From Malurus cyaneus samueli (taxonomy: Eukaryota; Chordata; Aves; Passeriformes; Maluridae), in contig CM019214.1 in NCBI GenBank assembly GCA_009741485.1, positions 9,855,208 to 9,919,207 of the forward strand: 64,000 bases of DNA, in the 5' to 3' direction. Within the stretch, counting starts at the first letter, position 1. Each line of letters opens with the position of its first letter. Shown in pieces: positions 1 to 27,627 of this stretch. The notes under the pieces are model-generated. The model made no database searches. It saw only the letters and a program-made list of their open reading frames with translations, and was not told the origin of the DNA. The translations under genes and the position numbers were made by a program.

Positions 1-400
1 TGACCCAAATTCAAGGAAGCAACTTTAGTATTCTCTGTGCCAACAGGCTGTGATGCAAGGGGGTTATCTGTATACTTTTTTTTTTCCCCCTGACAGTTCA
101 ATGCTTGCTATTTGACTGATGCTTACAGGCTAGAAGTCCTGATGAGTCCAAGATCGGGATTTTTGTGGATATAAAGAAATAGATGGCAACTTTGATACTA
201 CGGGGGAAATAGGACAAGTCCTTTGGCACGTCAATATCTTTGACGGCTAAAGATCTTGGGGGGAAAAGCTGATGAATATATGCAATGACTAGTGCAGCCC
301 ATCAGCAATGGGCCGGGATGAGCAGCTCACAGCCACATACCGCTGGGCAGCGGGGATGGTCTGAGCCGTGCAGAGCCGCAGATTGGCGTGTCCGGACCTG
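1..400. other. Upstream flank of DDX3X, no gene seen
   Basis: AT-richer sequence that passes into a CpG island at about position 400. I see no exon, RNA gene or repeat that I can name. In mammals the next gene upstream of DDX3X is USP9X; no part of it is recognisable here. Confidence 0.5.
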
Positions 401-510
401 CACTAGAGGCAGGCGAGGGGAGAGGCCGGCGTGCTCCGGGCGCAGCGCCCCCTCCTCCCCTCAGCGCCGCCATTACGCGCTGCGCCACTGCCCGCTGAGG
501 GGGGAGCGAC

Positions 511-520
511 AAGATGGCGG
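511..520 (+). promoter_or_regulatory. YY1-type motif (AAGATGGCGG)
   Basis: AAGATGGCGG is an exact match to the core YY1 consensus. A reverse-orientation GCCGCCATT lies near 466-474 and a CACGTGAC E-box at 532-539. YY1 sites usually lie close to a transcription start, so this cluster, about 390 bp upstream of the TATA-linked start, may mark a second or divergent start. Assigned by motif only. Confidence 0.5.
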
Positions 521-588
521 CGCCGCCCGCCCACGTGACCCAGGGCCCGCCTCGTTCTGGAGGAGTCTCGGCCGCGCGCGCGGGGCGC

Positions 589-750
589 TCTCGCGAGGGC
601 GGCGAACAAAAGGACAGCGCGGCGCAGGCTGCGTGCTGCTGGGGGGAAACGTGATCTCGCGAGAACTCGCCGCCGCTCTCCTCCCGAGGGGAAACACTCG
701 CGTATCGCCAGAGACTCCGCGCGGGCCCGGCGCCGCGAAATCTCGCGACA
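589..750. promoter_or_regulatory. Three TCTCGCGA palindromic promoter motifs
   Basis: TCTCGCGAGG lies at 589-598, the perfect palindrome TCTCGCGAGA at 655-664, and TCTCGCGACA at 741-750, spaced 66 and 86 bp. This motif is a known element of vertebrate CpG-island promoters and often drives bidirectional transcription. Three copies in 160 bp is far above chance. Direct observation of motifs; function inferred. Confidence 0.6.
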
Positions 751-860
751 CCTCCGGAGGCTCCCTCACGGCCGCTGAGCTGTGCGGAGTTTCTGCGATA
801 GCGCGGAAGGAGGGGGGCGGTCGCTAGCGCGCTGAGGTCAGCGCGCGCGGCCGGGCGCGC

Positions 861-905
861 GGGGGGCGGGGCCTATATAAAGCACGGCACGCGGGGGGCT
901 CAGTC
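861..905 (+). promoter_or_regulatory. DDX3X: DDX3X core promoter: GC box plus TATA box
   Basis: A GC box (GGGGCGGGG, ending at 871) is followed at once by TATATAA at 874-880. Transcription would then start about 30 bp on, near 900-905, giving a 5' UTR of about 110 nt before the ATG at 1017. A clear TATA box inside a CpG island is less common than a TATA-less start. Confidence 0.6.
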
Positions 906-1016
906 AGGGCAGCGATTCGTGGCGGAACCAGTGGCACCCACAGCAGCGACCTCCCGGCCCAGCGGATCCCCATTTCTTGAAGCGGAGCGGGACGCGCCCG
1001 AGACCGATCTCTCGTT

Positions 1017-15513
<14,497 letters not shown>

Positions 15514-15893
15514 TCTGCTTGCAGCAGATACCCACCAAACAAGCTAATATGGAAACCACATGTAACTTAGCCAGACTATACCTTGTGTAGCTTCAAGAAC
15601 TCGCAGTACATTACCAGCTGTGATTCTCCACTGAAATTTTTTTTAAGGGAGCTCAAGGTCACAAGATGGAAATAAAGGAACAAGTAGCCCTATCTCGAAG
15701 GTGGTTTTGAAGACTCTTATTGCTGTAGTCAGGATTAACTCCCCTCCCACCCATCCCCACCCAGAAACTGCATTTATAATTTTGTGACTGAGGATCATTT
15801 GTTTGTTAATGTACTGTGCCTTTAACTTTAGACAACTTTTATTTTGATGTCCTGTTGGCTCAGTAATGCTCAAGATATCAATTGTTTTGACAA

Positions 15894-15899
15894 AATAAA
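15894..15899 (+). terminator. DDX3X: Polyadenylation signal AATAAA, proximal
   Basis: Canonical hexamer about 380 nt after the DDX3X stop codon. A second one follows at 16044-16049. Confidence 0.6.
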
Positions 15900-17933
15900 A
15901 ATTACTGAACTTGGGCTAAAATCAAACCTTGGCACACAGGTGTGATACAACTTAAACAGGAATCACTGATTCATCCATAATATTACAAAGAAAAACTTAT
16001 GCGGTAGCCTGCATTAGGGCTTTTGGTATCTGCAGATTTGAAAAATAAAACATCTTGAAGCATATCAATGCAATTAGTTTCTAATGTGGCAAAACTGTAC
16101 TAAGTTAAAGTTCTGATTTGCTCACTCTATCCTGGATAGGTACTTAGAACCTGATAGCCTTTAATAAGCCATTCCAGTCATGATGAGATGATGTATGGAT
16201 ACATGCATACATTAAAAGCACTGTTTTTGAAGTTAATGCAAGTAAATACAGCAATTCCTTTTTCAATATTAGGCAGATCATTAATGTGAGCTAGCCAAAT
16301 GTGGGCAGAACATTACAGGGAACGTTTAAAGGTCTGATAACTTGAAATAGTTTTTAGGAGAATTCATCTATTTAGACTTTTTAAAAATGCCTGCCATATG
16401 AAATTGAAATGGTAGAATGGCTGACCATGGCAGTGATTGGTCCTCCTTAAGGGCCTGACTGAATTTTTGGTCTAATAACGCATGCTAGTGTTGATGTTTT
16501 TTGGTCAAGAGGGTATGAACAGGAAGAATTATGCAGCAGGCTTTATTTTAATGCAGATTCACATTACTCTGTTCAAGCTGCGTGGAGATGTTAAACTGGC
16601 TTACTGTAGTCTTTGTAAAATGGCTCCAGAAGAGTTACAAACAAACCTGAGATCACAGAGGTTGGAAATGTACATAAACTGCACAAGGTTTCAATTCTGC
16701 TATTAAAAGTGCAGTTTTAGTCAGTTTTAGTTGCATAGGTTTCCATTGTATTTATAGTCTGTTATGCTAAATCTGGCCAAAGATAAGTATTGTCCACCAG
16801 AAAAATGCCTCTGCCACTTGGAATTTCTGTGCTAACTTTGCGGCCAGAGCATTTAACAACTAATCTACAGTGGCATAGGAAAATGGCAAAAATCTCCTAA
16901 AGTGCAATAGATTTTTTCAAGTGTATTGTGCCTTGTTCTAAAACTTTTATTAAGTAGGTGCACTTGACAGTATTGAGGTCATTTGTTATGGTGCTATTTC
17001 AAGTCTAGGTTTAGGCCCTTGTACATTTTGCCCATAACTTTTTACAAAATACTTCTTTTATTGCACATTCAGAGAATTTTATATATGTCTTGTGTGCGTG
17101 TCCTTAACTTCCAATCTTATTTTGTCTCTTGGAGATTGAACGCAGCTTGTTTAAGGAGAAGGAAATAGATTCTAAAACTTATTTGGGACCATGGGAATGA
17201 TAGCTGGGAAGAAAACTATTTGCACACGACAGATTTCTAGATACTTTTTGCTGCTAGTTTTGTGTAATATTTATTGAACATTTTTGACAAATATTTATTT
17301 TTGTAAGCCTAAAAGTGATTCTTTGAAAGTTTAAAGAAACTTGACCAAAAGACAGTACAAAAACACTGGCACTTGAATGTTGAATGTCACCGTATGCGTG
17401 AAATTATATATTTCGGGGTAGTGTGAGCTTTTAATGTTTAAGTCATATTAAACTCTTAAGTCAAATTAAGCAGACCCGGCATTGGCAATATAGCCATAAC
17501 TTTCTGATAGTAAAACAAAAATTGGCAACTTAAAATTAAACATGCCAAGGTTTTGATACACTTGTCTTAAGATATTTATGAAACACTTCTAAACACTGAT
17601 GTGAAGTGTCCAGATTCTCAGATGTTTGTTGCGTGAGTTTTGTTTAGTTGTGTGGTTTTTTTTTTTTCAGTGAATGTCTGGCACATTGCAATCCTCAAAC
17701 ATGTGGTTATCTTTGTTGTATTGGCATAATCAGTGACTTGTGCATTTTAGCAAGTTTTATCAGCCAGCAATATTTTCAGTTCAGATACAAGGATTCAAAA
17801 CAATATGCAAGAATGGATTTAAACTTGCTGAATGTGAAAATTGAACTTCAAGTCACTGTAGGTTTAGAATTGCTTATTGTATTAGTTTAGATGCTAGCAC
17901 TGCATGTGCTGTGCATATTCTTGATTTTATTAA

Positions 17934-17939
17934 AATAAA
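17934..17939 (+). terminator. DDX3X: Polyadenylation signal AATAAA, distal
   Basis: Canonical hexamer in ATTAAAATAAAAAAG, followed by TG-rich sequence. Taken as the end of the long DDX3X transcript because sequence composition changes after it. Confidence 0.6.
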
Positions 17940-17959
17940 AAAGTTGAACTGCACAGTCT

Positions 17960-20900
17960 ATTCATTTGTGAAGCGTCACTCCTGGTTTCTGAGCTCTGTA
18001 GCCCCAGCAGTCTCATTCATGTGCAGCTCTGGAAGCAGGTGACTCTAGTGTGGCACATGTCAGTGTGGTGACAGATGGCAGCCAGGCCAAGCTGTAGCTG
18101 GAAGAACCTCAAACAGCCTGTGCCCCACAGTGCAGGGTTACTGTCCTGGAGGTGCGACAGTCGACGAGAAAACCTTCTCACTTCATTAGGGGAAGCAAGT
18201 TTGGCCATAATTCTAATTAAACCTTGTGAACTTGTGCTCAGGCTTGATTCATCTGCCCCTGACTGCTCAGGGTTTCATCTCACAGTTGTCCCTGATGAGT
18301 ATCACAGGGGTGCCTTGTAGAGCGCTACAATTTTTGACGTATCAATTTCTGCTAGGTATTGAAAAGCTGGAATGAGGTGGTGGTGGAATATCCAAGGGTA
18401 AGATGAAAAGGTGAAAGGAAGAGATTCAGAGTTTCTGTTTATCTTTGAAGTGAGGCAAATGTGCTTCATTTAGGAGAAAGTGAGTTAGAACCTGGGTTTC
18501 AAGTTTGATAGTGAAATGACAGTAAAAACTTGGGATTTCCTGGTGAGTAAGGAAGAGGGTGGGGAAAAACAATGCCTGGAACCTGTGATTCCTGGAAGTG
18601 TGATGCAGAGTCACAGCATGGGGTGATGGTGAAGGTGTGATGTGCACCTGCAATCCTGGATCCATATAGTGAATTAAATATACACCACTCAACCTGTACT
18701 GTGTATGGGCCTTGGAAAACAATGGAAAGGAGGAGATGAGCATGGTTCCTGGGATATCTTGCTGGAACATCTGCCTTGAGCACACTGACTGGACCACACT
18801 GACTCTACCTGCTTTAGACTTGCATTAATTATCAACCTCATCATGCAGGGCTTTGTGTTGTCATGCGATGTCCCTGGATGTGCAACGTGCACTTAAATAT
18901 CTTCCAAAACCAGTTTTCCATCCCTTGTGTATCTGTAGAAATACTTGAACCGCAGTTAGGAGATGAATGCATCAAGGGAAGTGTTGTGCACTGTGGAGGT
19001 GTCCTGTGGGATCTGGAACTCCAGCTTTGAGTGTGGAAAGGTTTGCACTTTGTGCTTTAGCTTAGGTTTGCCCTGGCAAAGTGCAGGAATGGCAGAGGAG
19101 TCATTTGGCAGCACAGGAGCGCAGGGCAATGAGCAACGCTCTGCACTGGGGCTTGCAAAGGTGGTGGAAGGGTTAATGTAAGTGAAATCCGAAGGAGGAA
19201 GTCTGGTCCTCAGGAAGATTGCTCCTACAGGCTGGAGGAAACCATTTGCCTCTGGAGATGGAAGTTAGGCTGGAGGAATGGCAGGGAGGAAGAATCTTGA
19301 GAAGCCAAAGGTACTGTGGTAAGAGAAACACAGCATGTTCCCACGGAGGTGGAAGTTTGTATTTCAGTAGGTCTTGGCATCCTGGGCAGCAAATTTTTTT
19401 TCCCACAGTAAATGAGTAAAGACTTGGGAAGAGGTGGGGAAGACATCCTGAATTGTAAAGAAAAGGTCTGTGAATGGTAAGAATGATTGATTTGTCTTTA
19501 TGAAGCTTTCTTGTGAGGCCTTCAAAACATGCAATAAAGTCAGTCCTTGCGCAATAAATGCTTGCATATGCCAACAATGGCAGAGGTTATGGCAAAAAAG
19601 TTGTAGTAAAGTCTGCTCTTGGTTTGCCAGTGAGGTCACTGTGACCTGTGCAAATAAACAGAGGTCTTGAAACAGCATCTATTTGACTGCAGTGACAGGG
19701 GTGAGAGGCACTTGGATTAATGTCCTGGTGTGCAGTTCATGGAAGTGGAGAGAGCAGTGGGGTCACCCGAGAGACTTGGTTACTGTTTTGTTTGGTGCAA
19801 GGACTGAGTACAGGAAAAGCAGCTTGTACAAGCAGGATGCAGCCGAGGCTGTGGCAGCCAAAAGTTGCACAATAAACCTTGTTAAAGTTGTGTGTCTGTA
19901 GCCTTCTGAGTCTGTGAATCCTCATCCACTGCAGTGTTCACTGTTGTTCATATTGATCAATGTATTCATGAAAATAGCCTGCAGTTATTACAGACCACAT
20001 CGAATTACAAATCCTAAGGTGTTTGTGCTCCTCCTTAGGTGGTGGGGAGCAAAGAACGTGTCTGTAGTTTCACTCCTGCTGCCCTGTGAGCTCTGCCACC
20101 TCAGAGAACCTGGCTGGAGCTGTTGCACCAGCACTCATGCCGGCCTCACAGGCTGTGGGTCATTTTTTGGGGGGAAGAAGATTGCCAGGGCTGTTGAGGT
20201 GACATTTCATGCAGCATCTTCTATCTTGATTACTACTTTGTATCAGAAAACAGCAGTACAGATCCTGCTTCTGTCAGCTCCTTGGTTGGTTGCTTCATGG
20301 AATCAATGGCCTTGTGTGTAACATTGCTCATGGGTAGCAGTGGTGTAAGTAGTCCCAGGAAGTGGGAAGTGGTTTGTGTAATTATCCTGTGCTCACACAA
20401 AGGTGACACTTAACAAGCTGAAGTCACCTGCTGGTGGTTAATGAGGCAGGCAGGGAGCAGAGCCAAGACTAGGAAAAGTGTAAGTGGTGGGAGGGCCTTT
20501 GTTGATGTACCATGATGAGTTCCTCTACTGCTGTCCTTTGCTCTTTCCTGGCATTACTTAGGGAAGGTCTGGAAAGACTGTCAGTGCTGTGTGTCTACAA
20601 GTCTGGGCTGTCCATTTAGGATCAGGAAATTCTGCTGTATATTTAATCATTACAGGCACTGCACTGCAGAGAGTTTTTGTAAACACTTGAAATTCTAAAC
20701 TACATCTTACCAAGAGTAGGTTTGCTCTTTGTCCTGCTGCTTCAGGGGAAATTCACCATCATCTGATTTGTTAGCAAAAAATATTGCTGCTAAAGGAATT
20801 GCATGGTTCAAATAAACATTCTGTGTGTTCAGAGCACAGATTACACAATGCTGAGCCTAATGAATGATCTGTGCAGGTTTCAATACAGTGACGGCATCAA

Positions 20901-23900
20901 ATTATGTATTTGGTGTGATGAAAGCTTTGTTACCACTGGTCTTTCATGCAAACTGGAGTTTGTCATCAAGGGTCATAGGGCTACAGGCTTTGCAGGGAAG
21001 GCTGAAGTACAATCTCGAGCAAATGGATAGAAATCTGTTGGCATTACATGCTTTGATACTCAGTGCAGAAAATGAAACTGTTGCTTCAAGGAGGGACCTG
21101 ATTACCTGAATCAGTGGCTAAAGAGTCTGATCTCCTTCGGTTGATGACTCATTGGGAAAGAAGCAGTAGTGATAAATTTGAAAAGGAAGCAGAAGAAAAG
21201 GTTTGGCAAAGACACAGGACATCTGCTCCCAGCTGTGCTGCTGCTCTGGGTTACCTGGGGTCAGTCACACTGTCATGCTGCAACTGTTCTTTTCATCTCT
21301 TGTCCATCCTGTCAGTGTAAAGACATCAACTTTTTCAATCAGAAATTGCAGCACCAATATCCAGTCTTATCTGTCATCTCATCCGAGACTTCCAGATTCT
21401 ACTTGAAACCAGTAATTTGAAGGTAGATTCAGCTTGAAAAATGACAGCCCAGTAAGAGCATGGGATACCCTGGCATATTCTGTGATTATTCTACCATAAC
21501 AAGAGAGATATGAGATCTCTGATAGCATTTCTCAAATATTTACCCTTGTTCTTTTTAGCCCAACTTCCGTTGTTTACTTTTTTTTTTTTTGGTACATACT
21601 TGTTTCTTCTTGCAGTCAAAACAAACATTGCTTCTGATGGCACTTGAGATCTCAGAGGCTCATGTGATTGAAAACATTTCTTGTGCAGCAAGGGAAACAA
21701 TCGCTCAGGGCTATTTACAAAGCAGGAACAGCCAGAAATTAAGTGGACTGGGAATCTTAATGGAAGCTGTTTGTTAAATACCACTTGTGTGCTGAGCTTA
21801 GTCAGAGATTATAGATGCAGGTTAAGGGAAGTGTTCTCTGAAGAAAGGAAAAAACATTTGAGAATTGAGAAGTGGCTTATGAAAACCACATTGCTGATCT
21901 TTTCCAGCTCTCTCAATTTATGCATGAAGAAGATACGCTCAGGACTACTCTGGGTGAAAAGACTGTACTTAATTATGTTATTTAAGTTGTGTGGGTCTAC
22001 AAACATAGCGGGATCATGTACTTGAAAGATTGCCTGAATTTTCTAACTGTATCAGCTGGTCCAAAGAAGGATATATCCTCTTCTCACAGCTCCTTAAACA
22101 GCTGAGGAAACTGGTAATTAGGCTACTGTTAAATCACAGTGTGCTTTATGAAAAATTCCTGTGGGGATTCAAGTACTTGCCTGTTTTTATGTGGATAAAT
22201 TAAAATGATGGGCTCATTGCAGTCACTGGTGCTTCTGCAGAGCTTCTCAAGAATAAATCTCAGCAAGTTTTAAGAAGGAGGTCAGCCTTGCCAGGAAATG
22301 GAGACACAGCAGCCAAACAAGAAGCCAGTGGCCTAGTTAGAGTGGAAGCCCAGCTCTCTGAGTGAGTGACCCCATGTTGCTCTGGCAGCACAAACATCAG
22401 CTTCCCCTCACAATGACCTGGGAGTGGCTGAGGCTCCTGGTCATAGCATGGGAACTTCCACTCTGCCTGCAGCCACTGCCCTTGCCTTAGGACTTGTTAT
22501 TCTTCAGTTGGAACTCCTTGGGAATGAGAGTTCCCTGTGCAGGGTGAGCCCTGTGGTGGCCACCAGTGTTTTAGGAGGTTTTCTGCTACTGCTCTTTGGT
22601 CTTCAGTTTAGCATCATTTGATTTACCTTTGCTTCATTTGCTGGTAAACTCAGAGGTCTTAATTCTGAAGTTCTTAAAGGAGTTAATTGTGTCTTTGAAA
22701 TGCCCTGACAGAAACCCCTCGCAGACTGGAGGCAGCTTTCAGTGCTGCAGTCCGTGACAACATCCCCAAAACTCACAGCAGATAGAGCTGAATCTTGCAG
22801 TGCACTGCTGAATTTTCTGGTCTGGGCTGTGCTGTGGGATTATGAATGTTCTAACAAGCTGGAAGCATCAGGACATCTCTGGTTGTTGTTAAAGCTCGAA
22901 GAATGTCTGTCTGATAACAGCAGTCACTTCTCTCAGGCTTTGTTAACTCAATGGAGACTTGCTCTTGGATGCACCAGAGGTCAAATCAGGCTTTTTGGTT
23001 TGGATACTGGAGTCTCCCTCCTGTGTCAGGAAGGATCACACTATTCTGACCAATGCTTTTAATATTATGGGCACAGCTTTTGGTTTAGAAGCCTGATAAT
23101 CTTCCTTAATCGTAGCCCACGTGTACAGGCTGTGGACACCTCATACAGGTTCATCTCTACCTCAGTTTCAGTTCTTGTGCTGAAGGCATTGGATTGGACG
23201 TGGAACTTGCAGCAATGGAGAGCAGTTTATGTTAAGATTTATCAAGAATTACATGAATTAATTATAGTTTAGGTTTAGGGAAAAGGAATGTGTTTCCACA
23301 TGGATGGTTCAATTGGAAACCCAAATTCCTGTTGAGTGGTGCAGTCAGCCTTGGCTGTTGAGTGGTTTTCTGTTTGCAATCACCAGATGCTCTGTGATTA
23401 GGGATTACTGCTCTGCTGGGTTTTACATCCATTGGTGTGTAGGCAGGGTGTTAAATTGCCAGCCATGGAGCTGGGGACCACCAGCCATTTACTGCTCTAT
23501 GTTTGTGCTATTTTGTTTTCCTTCTGTCTTCCCTGGCTCCTTCTACTAATCCCAGGACTTTATTTTCCTCTGAGTCCCTAAGACCTGCCCTCATCCTTCT
23601 AAACCAGGTAACCCTTCTTTTTTTTCCTAAACTCTGTCTGCCATCTGCAACTGTGCTAGGTTTGGGTAATTTCAGAGGTCCACCTGCTTTCTCAGAAAGC
23701 AAAATAACTTCCTACTGTTGTTTCCCTTGATGTTCCTGCTCCCAGGCCTAATTCTACTGTACATTTTGCCTTGAGTGGGAAGGTTTCCATTTGAGGGAAG
23801 GTTCTGCTACAGCTGCAGTTCCCTTCAGGATGGCAGATCCATGCCAAGAAAGGAAGAATTTGCAGGGCTGTTCAGTCAGGACCTCATCAGTAATAGGACC

Positions 23901-26900
23901 TGTGTGAGCTGCAGGAACATGGCTGTGCAAGGCTTTTCTCAGCAGAATTGTTACTGTAGGTTATTTAAACATAGCTCTGCTGGGTCATTGAATTCTTTCA
24001 GCCCGGAGCAGTAGCTGGCAGAGCTGTAAATTGATATGGCTGTCAAATTTGCATGTAGTCCTCAAAAACTGCCATATGACCTACTTGGTAAATGAATCAG
24101 TTCAAGAGAAGGTATAGCTGTATAGTTTTTTACTAATATTTTATCAATAGCATAAAAATAACCAGAATGCAGTGACTGACAAACCTCCAAAATGAGGAAG
24201 AGAATAGTTTATATTTACATGTTATGTTTGATTTTGTGTACTAGACCATGCTGTGTTATTAAAATTGGACCTGGATCAAATGTTTTTCCTTTTCCATGAA
24301 ATCTTTCAACTTTAAAATTAAATTTTTTCCTCCCTGCCAATACAGATCAAAATAGCATGCCTTTGATGTAACATGAAGTCTGGGTTGTTTGATAGCTTTG
24401 GGCTTTCTTTGTACTGCCTCCTTTATTAAAAATTATAGTAAAATGGTTTTAGTTTCTAAATCCAATTATCAAAACACATTCTTTAAAAAATTGACATTTT
24501 GGCAATTCTGAACCAGTTTTCACAATATAAAATTGTGAATTTCCCCACCTTATAAATAAATGTTTTTAGAAGTATCAGCATTTTCTAACAGCCACGGAAC
24601 AGTTTTGTTGAACAGCTGCTGTCCAGCTCTGTGGTCACTTCATATCAGTGTGTGACACCATTTCCTTTGTCACAGTGTGACTCAACATCTGTAGTGCCTG
24701 TGACCAGTTCAGCCTTGAGTGCTGCAGGTTGAGGGCTCCTGTGTGGGTGACACCTGACAAGAAAAACCTTATTTTAGCTGTGTCACTCCAGTGAGCAGTA
24801 GGGACACGTTTTGCCTTGCTATTCACTGTGCTATTTTATATTTTCATTTTACAAAGTTAGCACCAATTTACAAAAGTACAGCCTCAGCAGCCTCAGCGTT
24901 CAGTATGTGGATTGTGGAATATATCTGATTTATAGCTCCATCGTGGTGACAGAAATGTAGAGAAACTGCCTATTGGATTTTCAAGAGCAAAAGTGGACCT
25001 TTAAGCTCTGGGTTAATTTGTCTCATTTTGTGCACTGTGCAAGGCTGATTCTGCTGAGGCCAACACTAGAGTTACATCATCTCAATTAATGCTCTTGCAA
25101 AGCACTTTTCCAAGCTCAGGAAACACAGTTGAGGCAGTGTTTCCAAAACATCCTGGCTCTTACTGTACCCTCACCACTGTTTTCTTTGAAAGGAGTTTCC
25201 TGCAGATGCTGAGTGGGAAGAAATCTCAGCAGCACAACTCTGCCAACACTGCCCCACAATCCAGCATGGGCAGAATGGGATGAGAAGAGCACGCTGCCAA
25301 GGATGGGCAAAAATGGGGGCTTGTCTAAGGAGAGGGGGCCAGGAGAGGTGTTCAGTGGCCAGGCAAAGGCACTGGTGTCAAACTGAGTTTTTGTTGGTTT
25401 TCATGCAACAAAGGTTTTCCCTTTCCCCTTGGCGTTACTGAGTGATGGTGTTTGCACACTGAGCAACAGCTGCAAAGAGTTATGTGAAGAGCCCCAGATG
25501 TCATTTCATGCAATAAAGAACCCTGTTCATGTCATCTGTGAGCACTGGGCTTTGGCTATCAGTGGCCATGGATTTGCCCTCTGATGTCAAAAGCAGAGTG
25601 GGAAAGAGATGAAAGCTTTGGATCTTTCTGCTTACAGTCACGGGACAGATCCCAGGCTGTGTCCTGATCTGTGTTCTGTGGGGGATGGCTGGAAGGAGCA
25701 GAGACACTTTTAGGGGAGGGAGGAGGGATGGCAGCTGTGTGTGCTGGCGCTGGGGCGAGCTGGCTGCTGACGCTTGCAGGCTGGCACCAGGATGTGCTTG
25801 ATCAGCTTTGTGGGTAGAGAAAATGTCCTGGATCAGCTCGTGCTGGCAAGAGATAAACTGAGAGAAATACTGAGACTGAAGTGGTGGAAGGGAGTCTTTC
25901 CCTGGCTTTCCATGCAGAGCATTCCCGAGTCCCCCCTGCTCACAAGGTACATGCCACAATTTTCTTTTGAACATCACTGAATTGATCCTCTCAGTGCAGA
26001 AATTATGTTTCCTTCTCATTGTGGGGGTAATTTAGCCATTTAACTTGTGAGTGGCTGGCCTTTATTCCCATTATCTCCCCTGAAGGTCAAATTTGGGTTT
26101 GCTTGGGTCGGGAGATGAGGAAAATCTTGTGGCTGTGGGGTGATACCTCCCACCCAGCCTGATTTAACCTGTGGTGCTGCCCTCAGAATTAGTCTGGAGG
26201 AGGTTGTACTTCTCCTTTTCTCCCAGCAGAAAGTTCCCACTATGGGAACTGGAATCTGTTGGAATCATTAAGAGATGCTTGGAGTTCCAGCCTGGAATAG
26301 TGCTGGGCATGGGAGAGTGAGCAAAGCAGCTGCTAAAATGAATGTGTTGATGGGTTTGATTTCTGTTGTTCCTGTGCATTGTCGCCAGTGACTTTCAGAG
26401 CACATTTTCAACTATGTTAGGAAGCAGGCAGGAAAGAAACATGTTCAGTTTCTTCCCGATCAAAGTGGAAAGGAAGCAGCTAGGGGGTAATGAAATAGTG
26501 ATTTGAGTATAGTAGAGAAGGATGTCAGGCTTGGCAGGATGATTGCTGATGGGCAAGAATGGAGTGCATTAGTGTCAGAACATTCCTTCCCATGTCGCCT
26601 CAAGTTTCCAGCTGGTGCAGGATGCATATTTGCATTGTGAAGTGCAAGGCTAGAGAGGAACCAGGCTTCTCCTGCCTGACTTAAATAATGTAAAACTACT
26701 GTCCTTTAGTGGGAGACATTAAAAATCCCAGAGACAGTGCTCAAGACTTTCATGTGATGGGAAATTAATTAAATTTCCAGCCCAGTATAGCCAATAGTAA
26801 GCTTAATTTATGCTTCAATTTCTAACATTAATCTTTAATTTTGCTCAATGCCTCTTCATCCAGCTGAGAGCTCAGCATCTCCTGACTCTGCTGTTTTGAT

Positions 26901-27490
26901 CAAAGTGCTGTTCTTGAAGGGCTGTAGCCCCTCACACTCTGCAGTCACACACAGCAGATGGTTACCCAGGGGAGCAGAGACAGACCTGTCTGCTCAGATT
27001 GCTCAGTCTGTTCAAAACTGACAACTTGTGGATGGGAGACTAGATGCTCTATTAGTTCTGGAGCTGGGCTCTTAAACAGTGCAGGAGTCCTTCCTTTTTA
27101 CCTGAGGATAATTCAGTTTGTCTGGGACAAGGATTTTGCACATTCGAATACAACCTTTCATTCTTCCATTCCAGATTTCTTGTTTTAGTGTACAGTCATG
27201 TGTCATGTGTATTACAGCTGCTCATGTGCTTTCATGTGTTCCCATGGACTGAAGCAATTTCAGGGCAAATCTGACGCTCCAGAGCACACAGGGGTGTAAA
27301 GCAGAGAACTGCACAGGTCCCAGACTCCAAACTTTCTCTGTTTCATTGTCTCTCACCTTGTTCCCAGGTGCTTTGATTTTAACACCAAAGAACTGCTGCA
27401 AAAACTTTTTCTTGGATCATCTTTTTTATCCCATCCCCCTTTGTCAGCTGTGGGATATGTCTCCTTTCCATTATTTATCTCCTTTGCCCA
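17960..27490. other. Intergenic region, part 1; no gene seen
   Basis: Between the DDX3X 3' end and the first CR1 fragment. All open frames are short, lack family resemblance and lack paired splice sites that build a longer frame. 24000-24600 is notably AT-rich. No RNA gene or named repeat recognised. Confidence 0.6.
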
Positions 27491-27493
27491 GGT

Positions 27494-27627
27494 GGGATCA
27501 TAAAAATTAAGAGTTGGGTGGGACCTTAAAGATGACCCTTCCTGGTATGGGCCAGGAACCTTCCACCAGACCGAGTTGCTCAGAGCCCCATCCAGCCTGG
27601 CCTTGAGCACTTCCAGGGATAGGAAGT
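27494..27627 (-). mobile_element. CR1 LINE fragment, 3' end
   Basis: Reads in reverse-complement CR1 style: a GTTGGGTGGGACCTTAAAG block, then ACCTTCCACCAGACCGAGTT, GCCCCATCCAGCCTGGCCTT and GAGCACTTCCAGGGAT. This order is diagnostic of the avian CR1 3' region on the minus strand. It is 5'-truncated, as is usual for CR1. Confidence 0.85.

Larger units (their letters stand above)
15514..17955 (+). other. DDX3X: DDX3X 3' UTR with several polyadenylation sites
   Basis: From the TGA at 15511 the sequence stays AT-rich and unspliced. AATAAA hexamers are at 15894-15899, 16044-16049 and 17934-17939; the last would give a 3' UTR of about 2.4 kb, similar to mammalian DDX3X. A Pumilio-type TGTACATA lies at 16669-16676 and several AU-rich ATTTA pentamers near 17260-17300. 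The end is inferred from the hexamer. Confidence 0.7.
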
